Source of the DNA: Propionibacteriaceae bacterium UBA6238
GTDB lineage: Bacteria > Actinomycetota > Actinomycetes > Propionibacteriales > Propionibacteriaceae
Reading direction: 5' to 3'
DNA length: 20,116 bases
Assembly (NCBI GenBank): GCA_002441465.1
Contig: DJWE01000067.1
Location: 87,678 to 107,793 of the forward strand
Positions 14,417 to 20,116 of the stretch are shown one piece after another. The notes under the pieces are model-generated. The model saw only the letters and a program-made list of their open reading frames with translations, made no database searches and was not told where the DNA came from. Position numbers and translations under genes: made by a program. Within the stretch, counting starts at the first letter, position 1. Every line of letters starts with the position of its first letter.

Positions 14417-15862
14417 TCAGGAGTCGATATTCGCCATCACGTGCTTGATCCGGGTGTAGTCCTCGAACCCGTACATGGACAGGTCCTTGCCGTAGCCGCT
14501 GCGCTTGAAGCCACCGTGCGGCATCTCGGCGACCAGTGGGATGTGGGTGTTGATCCAGACGCAGCCGAAGTCGAGCTCCTTGCTCGTCCGCATGGCGCGG
14601 CCGAAGTCCTTCGTCCACACGCTGGACGCCAGCCCGTACTCCACGTCGTTGGCCCAGCGGATCGCCTGCTCCTCCTCGCTGAACGACTGCACGGTGATCA
14701 CGGGCCCGAAGATCTCGGACTGGATCGCCTCGTCGTCCTGACGCAACCCGGAGATCACGGTCGGCGCGTAGAAGTAGCCCTCGCCGAGCGCAGCCAGCCG
14801 CTCGCCCCCGGCAACAAGGCTCGCGTGATCGGGCAGCCGATCGATGAAGCCGGCGACCCGTCCCAGCTGGGCGGCGTTGTTCACCGGGCCGAACAGGACG
14901 TCCGGTTCGGCGGGAGGGCCGACCACTGCGCGAGCAGCGAACTCGGCCAAGGCTGCGGCGAAGTCGTCATGGATGCGCTCGTGCACGAGCACCCGGGTGG
15001 CCGCGGTGCAGTCCTGGCCCGCGTTGAAGAAGCCGGCCACTCCCAGTCCCTCGACCGCGGCCTCGATATCGGCGTCGTCGTAGACGATGCAGGGGGCCTT
15101 GCCGCCGAGTTCGAGGTGAACCCGCTTCAACGAGGTGGCCGCGCTGGCCGCGACCTCGGCGCCGGCCCGAACCGAACCTGTGATCGCCACCAGCGCCGGC
15201 GTGGGGTGCTCCACCACGAGCCGTCCGGTGTTCCGGTCGCCGGTGACCACGTTCAGCGCACCAGGAGGCAGGAACTCCGCGGCTACCTCGGCCAGCAGCA
15301 GGGTGGTCAACGGGGTGGTCTCGGCCGGCTTCAGCACGACCGTGTTGCCCGCGGCGAGGGCCGGCGCGATCTTCCAGGCCGCCATCATCACCGGATAGTT
15401 CCAGGGCGTCACCTGGCCGACCACCCCGATCGGCTCGCGCCGGATCCAGGAGGTGTGCCCGGCCATGTACTCCGCGGCGGCGCGTCCCTCCAGCACACGC
15501 GCCGCACCGGCGAAGAAGCGGAGCTGGTCGACCATCGGCGGAATCTCCTCCGAGGCGGTCAGCGCGAGCGGCTTCCCGGTCTGGCTCGCCTCGAGCGCGA
15601 CGAATTCCGGCGCCCTCGCCTCGATCGCGTCCGCGAGTTTCAGCAGCGCTGCCTGACGCTCGCTCGGGGTCGTCCGACCCCAACTGGTCCGGAACGCCGC
15701 GTCGGCCGCGGCGTAGGCAGCGTCGACGTCGGCCGCGGTGGAAACCGGCGCCTTCGCGATCACGGCCGCTGTCGATGGATCTACCACGTCGGTATAGGAG
15801 TCCGCGGCAGCATCGACATAGCCGCCGGCGATGAAGTTCCGCACTCTCGCCACGTCAGTCAT
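14417..15862 (-). CDS. 4-aminobutyraldehyde dehydrogenase
   Basis: NAD-dependent aldehyde dehydrogenase of 481 aa, probably oxidising 4-aminobutanal (from putrescine) to GABA. Catalytic residues are present: Asn155 in TPWNYP, Lys178 in VLKPAE, general base Glu251 in LELGGKAP and nucleophile Cys285 in GQDCTAATR. The C-terminus GGFKRSGYGKDLSMYGFEDYTRIKHVM (in part) is the pattern I associate with PatD/YdcW-type 4-aminobutyraldehyde dehydrogenases rather than general ALDHs. ATG 15862 is preceded by a strong GGAGGGA. It is the first gene of the seven-gene unit and is divergent from an Lrp-type regulator and an aminotransferase that would produce its substrate. A broader omega-amino-aldehyde specificity is possible. 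Confidence 0.92.
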   Translation of the reverse strand: MTDVARVRNFIAGGYVDAAADSYTDVVDPSTAAVIAKAPVSTAADVDAAYAAADAAFRTSWGRTTPSERQAALLKLADAIEARAPEFVALEASQTGKPLALTASEEIPPMVDQLRFFAGAARVLEGRAAAEYMAGHTSWIRREPIGVVGQVTPWNYPVMMAAWKIAPALAAGNTVVLKPAETTPLTTLLLAEVAAEFLPPGALNVVTGDRNTGRLVVEHPTPALVAITGSVRAGAEVAASAATSLKRVHLELGGKAPCIVYDDADIEAAVEGLGVAGFFNAGQDCTAATRVLVHERIHDDFAAALAEFAARAVVGPPAEPDVLFGPVNNAAQLGRVAGFIDRLPDHASLVAGGERLAALGEGYFYAPTVISGLRQDDEAIQSEIFGPVITVQSFSEEEQAIRWANDVEYGLASSVWTKDFGRAMRTSKELDFGCVWINTHIPLVAEMPHGGFKRSGYGKDLSMYGFEDYTRIKHVMANIDS

Positions 15863-15894
15863 CCGTCCCTCCGCTCCGCTGGTGTTGGTTGAGC

Positions 15895-15923
15895 ATCTTT
15901 ACGCTCCGCAGCCTAATCCGCAA
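15895..15923 (-). promoter_or_regulatory. Candidate promoter of the polyamine operon
   Basis: On the minus strand, TTGCGG (15923-15918), a 17-bp spacer and AAAGAT (15900-15895) could be -35 and -10. The start would fall near 15888, giving a short leader that contains the GGAGGGA ribosome site. An alternative -10 is TAGGCT (15915-15910). The imperfect palindrome at 15918-15932 overlaps the proposed -35. Confidence 0.4.
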
Positions 15924-15932
15924 TTGTTTCGG
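15918..15932. promoter_or_regulatory. Imperfect 15-bp palindrome, possible second Lrp site
   Basis: CCGCAATTGTTTCGG pairs at five of seven symmetric positions. Its centre lies 23 bp (about two helical turns) from the centre of the perfect palindrome at 15941-15955. It is further framed by TAATC (15914-15918) and GATTA (15936-15940), which are also inverted. Confidence 0.35.
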
Positions 15933-15940
15933 CATGATTA

Positions 15941-15955
15941 CCACGAAAATCGTGG
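15941..15955. promoter_or_regulatory. Perfect 15-bp palindrome, candidate Lrp/AsnC operator
   Basis: CCACGA-AAA-TCGTGG is perfect over 6-bp arms with an AAA centre. It lies in the spacer (15863-16001) between the divergent aldehyde dehydrogenase and Lrp-type genes. Lrp/AsnC sites are commonly 15 bp with an A/T centre, so the neighbouring regulator is the natural candidate. The spacer holds no gene. Confidence 0.55.
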
Positions 15956-15964
15956 CGGGAGAGT

Positions 15965-15994
15965 TTGCCAACTCCGACTATCGCAGGGCAAGAT
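15965..15994 (+). promoter_or_regulatory. Promoter of the Lrp-aminotransferase unit (leaderless)
   Basis: -35 TTGCCA (15965-15970), an 18-bp spacer and -10 CAAGAT (15989-15994), then 7 nt to the ATG at 16002. The -35 differs from TTGACA at one base. TTGCC (15965-15969) and GGCAA (15987-15991) are inverted relative to each other and overlap both boxes. Confidence 0.55.
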
Positions 15995-16001
15995 CTGAGT
16001 C

Positions 16002-16496
16002 ATGGCGAGAACACGGACGGACCAGACCGCCGCGGAGCGGCCCACCGCCCCGGTGCTGGACGACGTGGGCAAACGGATCATCGAGCTACTGCAGACCGAC
16101 GGCCGCCGACCCTTCGTCAGTATCGCCGCCGAGGTCGGGCTGTCGGAGGGGGCGGTTCGCCAACGCGTGCAGCGACTGATCGACTCCGGGGTGATGCAGA
16201 TCGTCGCAGTGACCGACCCGCTCGTGGTGGGGTTCACCCGCCAGGCCATGATCGGAATCAGAACCCACGGCGACGTCAGCCCGATCGCGCTCAAGCTGTG
16301 CGAGATCGCCGAGATCGACTACGTCGTGACCACGGCGGGCAGCTTCGACCTCCTGGTCGAGGTCGTCTGCGAAGGCGACGCAGAACTGCTCGATCTGCTG
16401 ATGACCCGGATCCGGACGATCCCGGGCGTGACCGACACCGAAACCTTCGTCTACCTGAAACTCAACAAGCAGCACTACGACTGGGGAACCAGATGA
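16002..16496 (+). CDS. Lrp/AsnC family transcriptional regulator
   Basis: Regulator of 164 aa, the feast/famine type that forms dimers and octamers and senses an amino acid or amine. The N-terminal winged helix-turn-helix covers about 18-70: LDDVGKRIIELLQTDGR, then FVSIAAEVGLSEGAVRQRVQRL, the recognition helix lying in EGAVRQRVQRL. The RAM ligand-binding domain covers about 80-155, including the core VVTTAGSFDLLVEVVCEGDAELL and the C-terminal VTDTETFVYLKL. ATG 16002 has no Shine-Dalgarno but lies 7 nt after a CAAGAT box. The stop overlaps the aminotransferase start (ATGA). It is divergent from the polyamine catabolic operon, with a 15-bp palindrome between them, so it probably controls both. 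The effector is likely a polyamine-pathway intermediate, which is inference. Confidence 0.93.
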   Translation: MARTRTDQTAAERPTAPVLDDVGKRIIELLQTDGRRPFVSIAAEVGLSEGAVRQRVQRLIDSGVMQIVAVTDPLVVGFTRQAMIGIRTHGDVSPIALKLCEIAEIDYVVTTAGSFDLLVEVVCEGDAELLDLLMTRIRTIPGVTDTETFVYLKLNKQHYDWGTR

Positions 16497-17899
16497 GCCA
16501 GCAGACCACCCGCACCGGAACACCGCTCGCCGACGCGGCGCGCGATCACCTGTGGGGGCACTTCACCCGGCACTCGGTATACGAACCGACCGCCTCGGGC
16601 GGGTCGGGAGCCGACGTGCCGATCATCGTGCGCGGCCAAGGCCACCGGATCTGGGACGACCGCGGCCGGGAGTACTTCGACGGCCTCGCCGGGCTGTTCA
16701 CCGTCCAGGTCGGGCACGGACGCACGGAGCTGGCCGAGGCGGCAGCCGAGCAGGCGGCGAAACTGGCCTACTTCCCCCTGTGGAGCTACGCGCACCCGAG
16801 TGGCATCGAGCTCGCCGAGCGGCTCGCGGGCTACGCCCCCGCAGACCTGAACCGCGTGTTCTTCACCACCGGTGGCGGCGAAGCCGTGGAGTCGGCGTGG
16901 AAGCTCGCCAAGCAGTACTTCAAGCTGACCGGGAAGCCCGGCAAGACCAAGGTGATCTCACGCTCGATCGCCTATCACGGCACTCCGCACGGTGCGCTGT
17001 CGATCACCGGGATTCCGTCCGCCAAGGCGCCGTTCGAGCCGCTCGTGCCGGGTGCGCTCAAGGTCCCGCACACCGGCTTCTACCGAGCCCCGGAGCACTT
17101 GCGCGACGACGAGTACGCCTTCGGCCAGTGGGCTGCCGAGCGGATCGCCGAGACGATCGAGTTCGAGGGCGCCGACACCGTGGCCGCGGTGTTCCTGGAA
17201 CCGGTCCAGAACTCCGGTGGCTGCTTCCCGCCGCCGCCGGGTTACTTCGAGCGCGTCCGGCAGATCTGCGACGAGTACGACGTGCTGCTGGTCTCGGACG
17301 AGACGATCTGCGCGTTCGGCCGGATCGGGTCGATGTTCGCCTGCGACGACTTCGGCTATGTGCCCGACATCATTACCTGCGCGAAGGGGATGAGCAGCGG
17401 CTACTCCCCCATCGGCGCGATGATCGCCTCCGAGCGGCTCTTCGAGCCGTTCCGGCACGGCACCACGACCTTCGCGCATGGCTACACCTTCGGCGGGCAC
17501 CCGGTCTCCTCCGCAGTCGCCATGGCCAACCTCGACCTGATGGAGTCCGAGGGCTTGAACGCCAAGGTGGCGAACCTGGCTCCGGCGTTCAAGGCGCAGC
17601 TGGACACCCTGCTCGAGCTACCGATCGTCGGCGATGTGCGTGGCGCCGGCTACTTCTACGGCATCGAGTTGGTCAAGGACAAGACGACCAGGGAGAGCTT
17701 CAACGAGGCGGAATCGGAGCGGTTGTTGCGCGGCTTCTTGTCGAAGGCGCTCTTCGAGGCCGGCCTCTACTGCCGCGCCGACGACCGTGGCGACCCCGTG
17801 ATCCAGCTGGCTCCCCCGCTGACCATCGGCGAACCGGAGTTCGCCGAGCTCACCGGCATCTTGCGCGACGTCTTGACGAGGGCCTCCGAGCTGCTGTGA
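16493..17899 (+). CDS. Class III aminotransferase, probable putrescine/diamine aminotransferase
   Basis: PLP-dependent omega-aminotransferase of 468 aa. It has VRGQGHRIWDDRGREYFDGLAGL (in part, 46-67), FFTTGGGEAVESAWKLA (123-139), ISRSIAYHGTPHGALS (155-170), FLEPVQNSGG (234-243), SDETICAFGRIG with Asp269, and Schiff-base Lys298 in ITCAKGMSSGYSP. The annotation family is the aspartate aminotransferase-family/omega-amino acid-pyruvate group, which includes SpuC-type putrescine-pyruvate aminotransferases. It differs clearly from the GabT in this window. Being coupled to the Lrp gene (ATGA) and opposite a 4-aminobutyraldehyde dehydrogenase, it is the best candidate for the first deamination of putrescine. 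ATG 16493 has GGGGA 6 nt upstream. Amine donor and acceptor are inferred from context. Confidence 0.9.
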   Translation: MSQQTTRTGTPLADAARDHLWGHFTRHSVYEPTASGGSGADVPIIVRGQGHRIWDDRGREYFDGLAGLFTVQVGHGRTELAEAAAEQAAKLAYFPLWSYAHPSGIELAERLAGYAPADLNRVFFTTGGGEAVESAWKLAKQYFKLTGKPGKTKVISRSIAYHGTPHGALSITGIPSAKAPFEPLVPGALKVPHTGFYRAPEHLRDDEYAFGQWAAERIAETIEFEGADTVAAVFLEPVQNSGGCFPPPPGYFERVRQICDEYDVLLVSDETICAFGRIGSMFACDDFGYVPDIITCAKGMSSGYSPIGAMIASERLFEPFRHGTTTFAHGYTFGGHPVSSAVAMANLDLMESEGLNAKVANLAPAFKAQLDTLLELPIVGDVRGAGYFYGIELVKDKTTRESFNEAESERLLRGFLSKALFEAGLYCRADDRGDPVIQLAPPLTIGEPEFAELTGILRDVLTRASELL

Positions 17900-17952
17900 C
17901 CCGCCCGCGGACCCAGCAGGCTACGGCGAGGCCAGTGGTCCACACTGGAGCG

Positions 17953-18171
17953 GTGGAGATCGCGATCGGTGGGGACGTCATTCGGCTCGGCCAGCTGCTG
18001 AAGTTCGCCAATGTGGTCAGCGACGGCGGCCAGGCCAAAGCTCTGCTGGCCAATGGCGCCGTGCGGGTCGACGGCGAAACTGAGACCCGCCGCGGACGGC
18101 AGGTGCCGGTCGGTGCGACGGTCGAGATCGACGACGGACAACAGGCCGTCACGCTGCACGTCGTCGCCTGA
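17953..18171 (+). CDS. Small S4-domain RNA-binding protein (YbcJ-like)
   Basis: Protein of 72 aa that is almost entirely an S4 RNA-binding domain: DVIRLGQLLKFANVVSDGGQAKALLANGAVRVDGETETRRGRQV (in part, residues about 8-51), with the conserved LGQLLK, GGQAK and RVDGE-x2-RRGR elements. Free-standing YbcJ-like S4 proteins bind RNA, probably rRNA or tRNA, but their exact role is unsettled. Two starts are possible. GTG 17953 gives the usual family length and follows CACACT by 6 nt. GTG 17896 overlaps the aminotransferase stop (GTGA) and would add a 19-residue leader without family resemblance. I favour 17953. It ends 9 bp from the convergent DUF5997 gene. Confidence 0.85.
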   Translation: MEIAIGGDVIRLGQLLKFANVVSDGGQAKALLANGAVRVDGETETRRGRQVPVGATVEIDDGQQAVTLHVVA

Positions 18172-18180
18172 CAGCGGCGC

Positions 18181-18540
18181 TCAGTCGCGTCCTTCGTCCC
18201 TGAGTCGCTGCTTCTCCGCAACCACGTCGCGGTAGATCTCTCGCTCGCGGACCAGCCACGCAGGCGGGTCGGCGATCAGCTCGCCGACCTGGTCTGCGGT
18301 CAGTGCTTCGGTGACACCGCCGCGCGCCAGCCCCGACCGGGAGACGCCGAGCTTCTGCGCCACCACGTCACGCGGGAAGGGACCGTTGCGTCGCAGCTCA
18401 ACCAACCAGGCCGGCGGATCGCTACGCAGGGCTTCCAGCTCATCGCGGGTGATCGGTGAGGTGCGGAACTCCTCAGGAGCCGCGGGCAGGTAGATGCCGA
18501 GCTTGGCAGCGGCGGTCTGGGGCTTCATCGTCTGGCTCAC
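18181..18540 (-). CDS. DUF5997 family protein with an internal duplication
   Basis: Actinobacterial DUF5997 protein of 119 aa, function unknown. It begins with the family pattern QTMKPQTAAAKLGIYL. Two copies of one motif are visible: copy 1 at 30-63 (ITRDELEALRSDPPAWLV ... RDVVAQK) and copy 2 at 80-110 (LTADQVGELIADPPAWLV ... RDVVAEK). They share DPPAWLV exactly. Between them, VVAQKLGVSRSGLARGGV (59-76) resembles a helix-turn-helix with SRSGLARGG as possible recognition helix. The GTG at 18540 is chosen because TACGCT lies 6 nt before it; ATG 18528 is the alternative start. It is divergent from a LysR-type sensor domain gene, an arrangement I recall as recurrent in actinobacteria. A DNA-binding role is inference. 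Confidence 0.85.
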   Translation of the reverse strand: MSQTMKPQTAAAKLGIYLPAAPEEFRTSPITRDELEALRSDPPAWLVELRRNGPFPRDVVAQKLGVSRSGLARGGVTEALTADQVGELIADPPAWLVREREIYRDVVAEKQRLRDEGRD

Positions 18541-18546
18541 CGGTGA

Positions 18547-18552
18547 AGCGTA
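18547..18552 (-). promoter_or_regulatory. -10 box of the DUF5997 gene (leaderless)
   Basis: TACGCT on the minus strand, 6 nt before GTG 18540. No consensus -35 is found at 17-18 bp; that position overlaps the -10 of the divergent gene. No Shine-Dalgarno precedes the start. Confidence 0.5.
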
Positions 18553-18570
18553 GCTGGCCGACAGCAGCTA
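18551..18570. promoter_or_regulatory. 20-bp palindrome between divergent promoters
   Basis: TAGCTG (18551-18556), an 8-bp spacer and CAGCTA (18565-18570) form a perfect inverted repeat. It overlaps both inferred -10 boxes (18547-18552 minus and 18569-18574 plus), so a bound protein would block both genes. It is a candidate autoregulatory operator for the pair. Confidence 0.5.
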
Positions 18571-18574
18571 GCCT
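18569..18574 (+). promoter_or_regulatory. -10 box of the LysR-sensor-domain gene (leaderless)
   Basis: TAGCCT lies 6 nt before GTG 18581. Its -35 position falls on the -10 of the divergent DUF5997 gene and has no consensus. Confidence 0.5.
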
Positions 18575-18580
18575 GCGTGG

Positions 18581-19231
18581 GTGACCAGTGAGCAGCCGGC
18601 CAGACCCGTCCTTCGAGTGGCGTTCGTGCCTGGGGTGACCCTCACCAAGTGGCGGACGATCTGGCAGGAACGCTTCCCTCGGGTGCCGTTGGAGGTCCAG
18701 GAGGTCGCCCAGGCCGAGCAGCGGGGCGTGCTGGATTCCGGCGAGGCCGATCTGTGCTTTGCCCGGCTGCCGCTCGACACCGACGAACTGCACCTGATCC
18801 GGCTCTATGACGAGGTGCCGGTCGCCTGGGTCGCCAAGGATCACGCTGTGGCGGCCGTCGAAGAAGTGAGTGTGGACGACTTGGCCGGCGAGGACTGCCT
18901 CACCGAAGTAAGTCCGCACGCGATCGACCTGGTCGCTGCCGGCGAAGCCGTGCTGTTGGTGCCGATGTCGGTTGCGCGCTCGCAGAGCCGCCGGGATCTG
19001 GCCTACCGCCCGATCCGTGATGGCGAGCCGACGACCGTCGGGCTGGCCTGGAAGGTCGACAACCCCAACGACTTGATCGCCGAGTTCATCGGCATCGTCC
19101 GCGGACGGACGGCGAACAGCTCGCGCACCGCCCGCGAGCGCGGTGACGTGGCGACGAAGAAGCCGGCCAAGACGCCGAAGCCGGCCCGACCCTCACCTCG
19201 CGGACGCTCACGCGGGCGTCGCGCACGGTAG
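18581..19231 (+). CDS. LysR-type substrate-binding domain protein lacking a DNA-binding domain
   Basis: Protein of 216 aa built on one LysR effector-binding (periplasmic-binding-like) domain, residues about 10-175: LRVAFVPGVTLTKWRTIWQERFP, a D/E-rich hinge (VLDSGEADLCFARLPLDTDEL), RLYDEVPVAWVAKDHAVAA, then VAAGEAVLLVPMSVAR. The usual N-terminal winged helix-turn-helix and linker helix are missing, and nothing upstream could encode them. The last about 30 residues are strongly basic (KKPAKTPKPARPSPRGRSRGRR), a possible nucleic-acid-binding tail. GTG 18581 lies 6 nt after TAGCCT with no Shine-Dalgarno. It is divergent from the DUF5997 gene across a 40-bp spacer with a 20-bp palindrome. The ligand is unknown. 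A regulatory pair with DUF5997 is inferred. Confidence 0.85.
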   Translation: MTSEQPARPVLRVAFVPGVTLTKWRTIWQERFPRVPLEVQEVAQAEQRGVLDSGEADLCFARLPLDTDELHLIRLYDEVPVAWVAKDHAVAAVEEVSVDDLAGEDCLTEVSPHAIDLVAAGEAVLLVPMSVARSQSRRDLAYRPIRDGEPTTVGLAWKVDNPNDLIAEFIGIVRGRTANSSRTARERGDVATKKPAKTPKPARPSPRGRSRGRRAR

Positions 19232-19258
19232 GCGTCCTCACCTGGGCGCGGCGAGCGC

Positions 19259-20116
19259 TCAGGCCAGGCTGACCAGATCGGTGTACTCGGGGTTCCACAG
19301 GTCCTCGACGCCGTCGGGCAGCAGCAACACACGGTCGGGCTGCAACGCCTCCACCGCGCCTTCGTCGTGGGTGACCAGTACGACCGCCCCTGCATAGCTG
19401 CGGATCGCGCCGAGCACCTCCGCCCGCGATGCCGGGTCGAGGTTGTTCGTCGGCTCGTCGAGTAGCAGGACGTTCGCCGCGGAGACCACCAGCATCGCCA
19501 GCGCGAGCCGGGTCTTCTCCCCGCCGGACAAGACGCGGGCGGGCTTGTCCACGTCGTCCCCGGTGAACAGGAACGAGCCCAGAATCTTGCGGACGTCGGT
19601 CTCGCCCAGATCGGGTGAGGCGGTCATCATGTTCTCCAGCACTGTCGCGGACACGTCCAGAGTCTCGTGCTCCTGCGCGTAGTACCCCAGCCGAAGCCCG
19701 TGCCCGGCGACGACCTCGCCGGTGTCCGGCGTCTCGATTCCGGCCAGGATGCGGAGCAGGGTGGTCTTGCCGGCACCGTTGAGTCCGAGCACCACCACGT
19801 TCGCGCCACGATCGATGGCCAGATCGACGTCGGTGAACACCTCCAGCGAGCCGTAGGACTTGCTCAGCTCGGACGCTGTGAGCGGCACCTTGCCGCACGG
19901 GGCGGGCTTCGGGAACCGGATCTTGGCGACCTTGTCGTGCGCCCGCTCCTCCTCCAGGCCGCTGAGCAGCCTCTCGGCTCGCCGGGCCATGTTCTGCGCG
20001 GCGACAGCCTTGGTCGCCTTCGCCCGCATCTTGTCGGCCTGCGCCATCAGGGCCTCGGCCTTGCGCTCGGCGTTGGCCCGCTCGCGCTTGCGGCGCTTCT
20101 CGTCGGTCTCCCGCTG
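19259..20116 (-). CDS. ABC-F family ATPase, C-terminal half (N-terminus beyond window)
   Basis: Soluble duplicated-ATPase protein of the ABC-F family, which act on ribosomes (translation factors or antibiotic protection) and do not transport. Visible are 285 codons up to the stop at 19259, in frame to the right edge. The first part is a highly charged helical linker (QRETDEKRRKRERANAERK, then RAKATKAVAAQNMARRAERLL), matching the interdomain linker. The second ATPase domain follows with SYGSLEVF, Walker A GLNGAGKT, YYAQEHETLD, signature LSGGEKTR, Walker B VLLLDEPTNNLD and the switch histidine in VTHDEGAV. The first ATPase domain and start codon lie outside. The subfamily (EttA, Uup, resistance type) cannot be told from this half. 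Confidence 0.93.
   Translation of the reverse strand, partial: QRETDEKRRKRERANAERKAEALMAQADKMRAKATKAVAAQNMARRAERLLSGLEEERAHDKVAKIRFPKPAPCGKVPLTASELSKSYGSLEVFTDVDLAIDRGANVVVLGLNGAGKTTLLRILAGIETPDTGEVVAGHGLRLGYYAQEHETLDVSATVLENMMTASPDLGETDVRKILGSFLFTGDDVDKPARVLSGGEKTRLALAMLVVSAANVLLLDEPTNNLDPASRAEVLGAIRSYAGAVVLVTHDEGAVEALQPDRVLLLPDGVEDLWNPEYTDLVSLA

Noticed and set aside
12983..15892. A very long plus-strand open frame (969 codons) across the binding-protein and aldehyde dehydrogenase genes
   Set aside because: It is a shadow of high-GC coding on the minus strand: His/Arg/Gly-rich low-complexity translation, no domain, and antisense to two genes with intact catalytic motifs.
15921..15926. CAATTG as a restriction or regulator site by itself
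   Set aside because: A 6-bp palindrome occurs by chance; only its place within the larger imperfect repeat was kept.
1..20116. CRISPR arrays, insertion sequences, tRNA genes or prophage remnants
   Set aside because: No spaced repeats, transposase motifs, tRNA-like cloverleaf sequence or phage genes were seen; gene density and base use are uniform.

Overview
The window is very GC-rich chromosomal DNA, densely coded on both strands. The gene content points to an actinobacterium: adjacent fabG-fabI with an InhA-like FabI, a DUF3099 protein, a DUF5997 protein beside an orphan LysR-type sensor domain, many GTG starts, and several starts placed 6-7 nt after a TANNNT-like -10 box (leaderless transcripts). 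A propionibacterial or similar lineage is plausible, but I cannot fix the genus from sequence alone. I see no mobile element, CRISPR array, rRNA or tRNA.

Layout. Bases 1-1085 (minus): a membrane pair, SPFH/band 7 protein (runs off the left edge) and NfeD. 1166-1981 (minus): a solo ABC ATPase. 2136-3650 (minus): fabG then fabI of type II fatty acid synthesis. 3704-6397 (plus): four overlapping genes, DUF3099, SURF1, a two-META-domain lipoprotein and an RlmA-type 23S rRNA methyltransferase, followed by an M20 amidohydrolase (6439-7641). 7753-15862 (minus): seven tightly packed genes. In transcription order these are 4-aminobutyraldehyde dehydrogenase, a polyamine-type ABC importer (binding lipoprotein, ATPase, two permeases), a saccharopine/carboxynorspermidine-dehydrogenase-like protein and 4-aminobutyrate aminotransferase. 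Divergent from it (16002-18171, plus) are an Lrp/AsnC regulator, a diamine-type class III aminotransferase and a small S4 RNA-binding protein. 18181-19231: the divergent DUF5997 / LysR-sensor-domain pair. 19259-20116 (minus): the C-terminal half of an ABC-F ATPase.

How the genes work together. The centre (about 7.75-17.9 kb) reads as a putrescine/polyamine uptake and degradation locus. The importer brings in the polyamine, the class III aminotransferase makes 4-aminobutanal, the dehydrogenase oxidises it to GABA, and GabT makes succinate semialdehyde. A succinate-semialdehyde dehydrogenase and a gamma-glutamyl-polyamine synthetase are not visible here. The Lrp-type regulator probably controls both directions through the 139-bp spacer, which holds a perfect 15-bp palindrome. 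The unexplained member is the Lys1/carboxynorspermidine-dehydrogenase-like enzyme, co-translated between the permease and GabT.

The two observations I find most worth following are that enzyme and the divergent DUF5997/LysR-sensor pair. In the latter, a 20-bp palindrome sits between two apparent leaderless promoters, and one partner carries an internal duplication while the other is a LysR effector domain with no DNA-binding domain.
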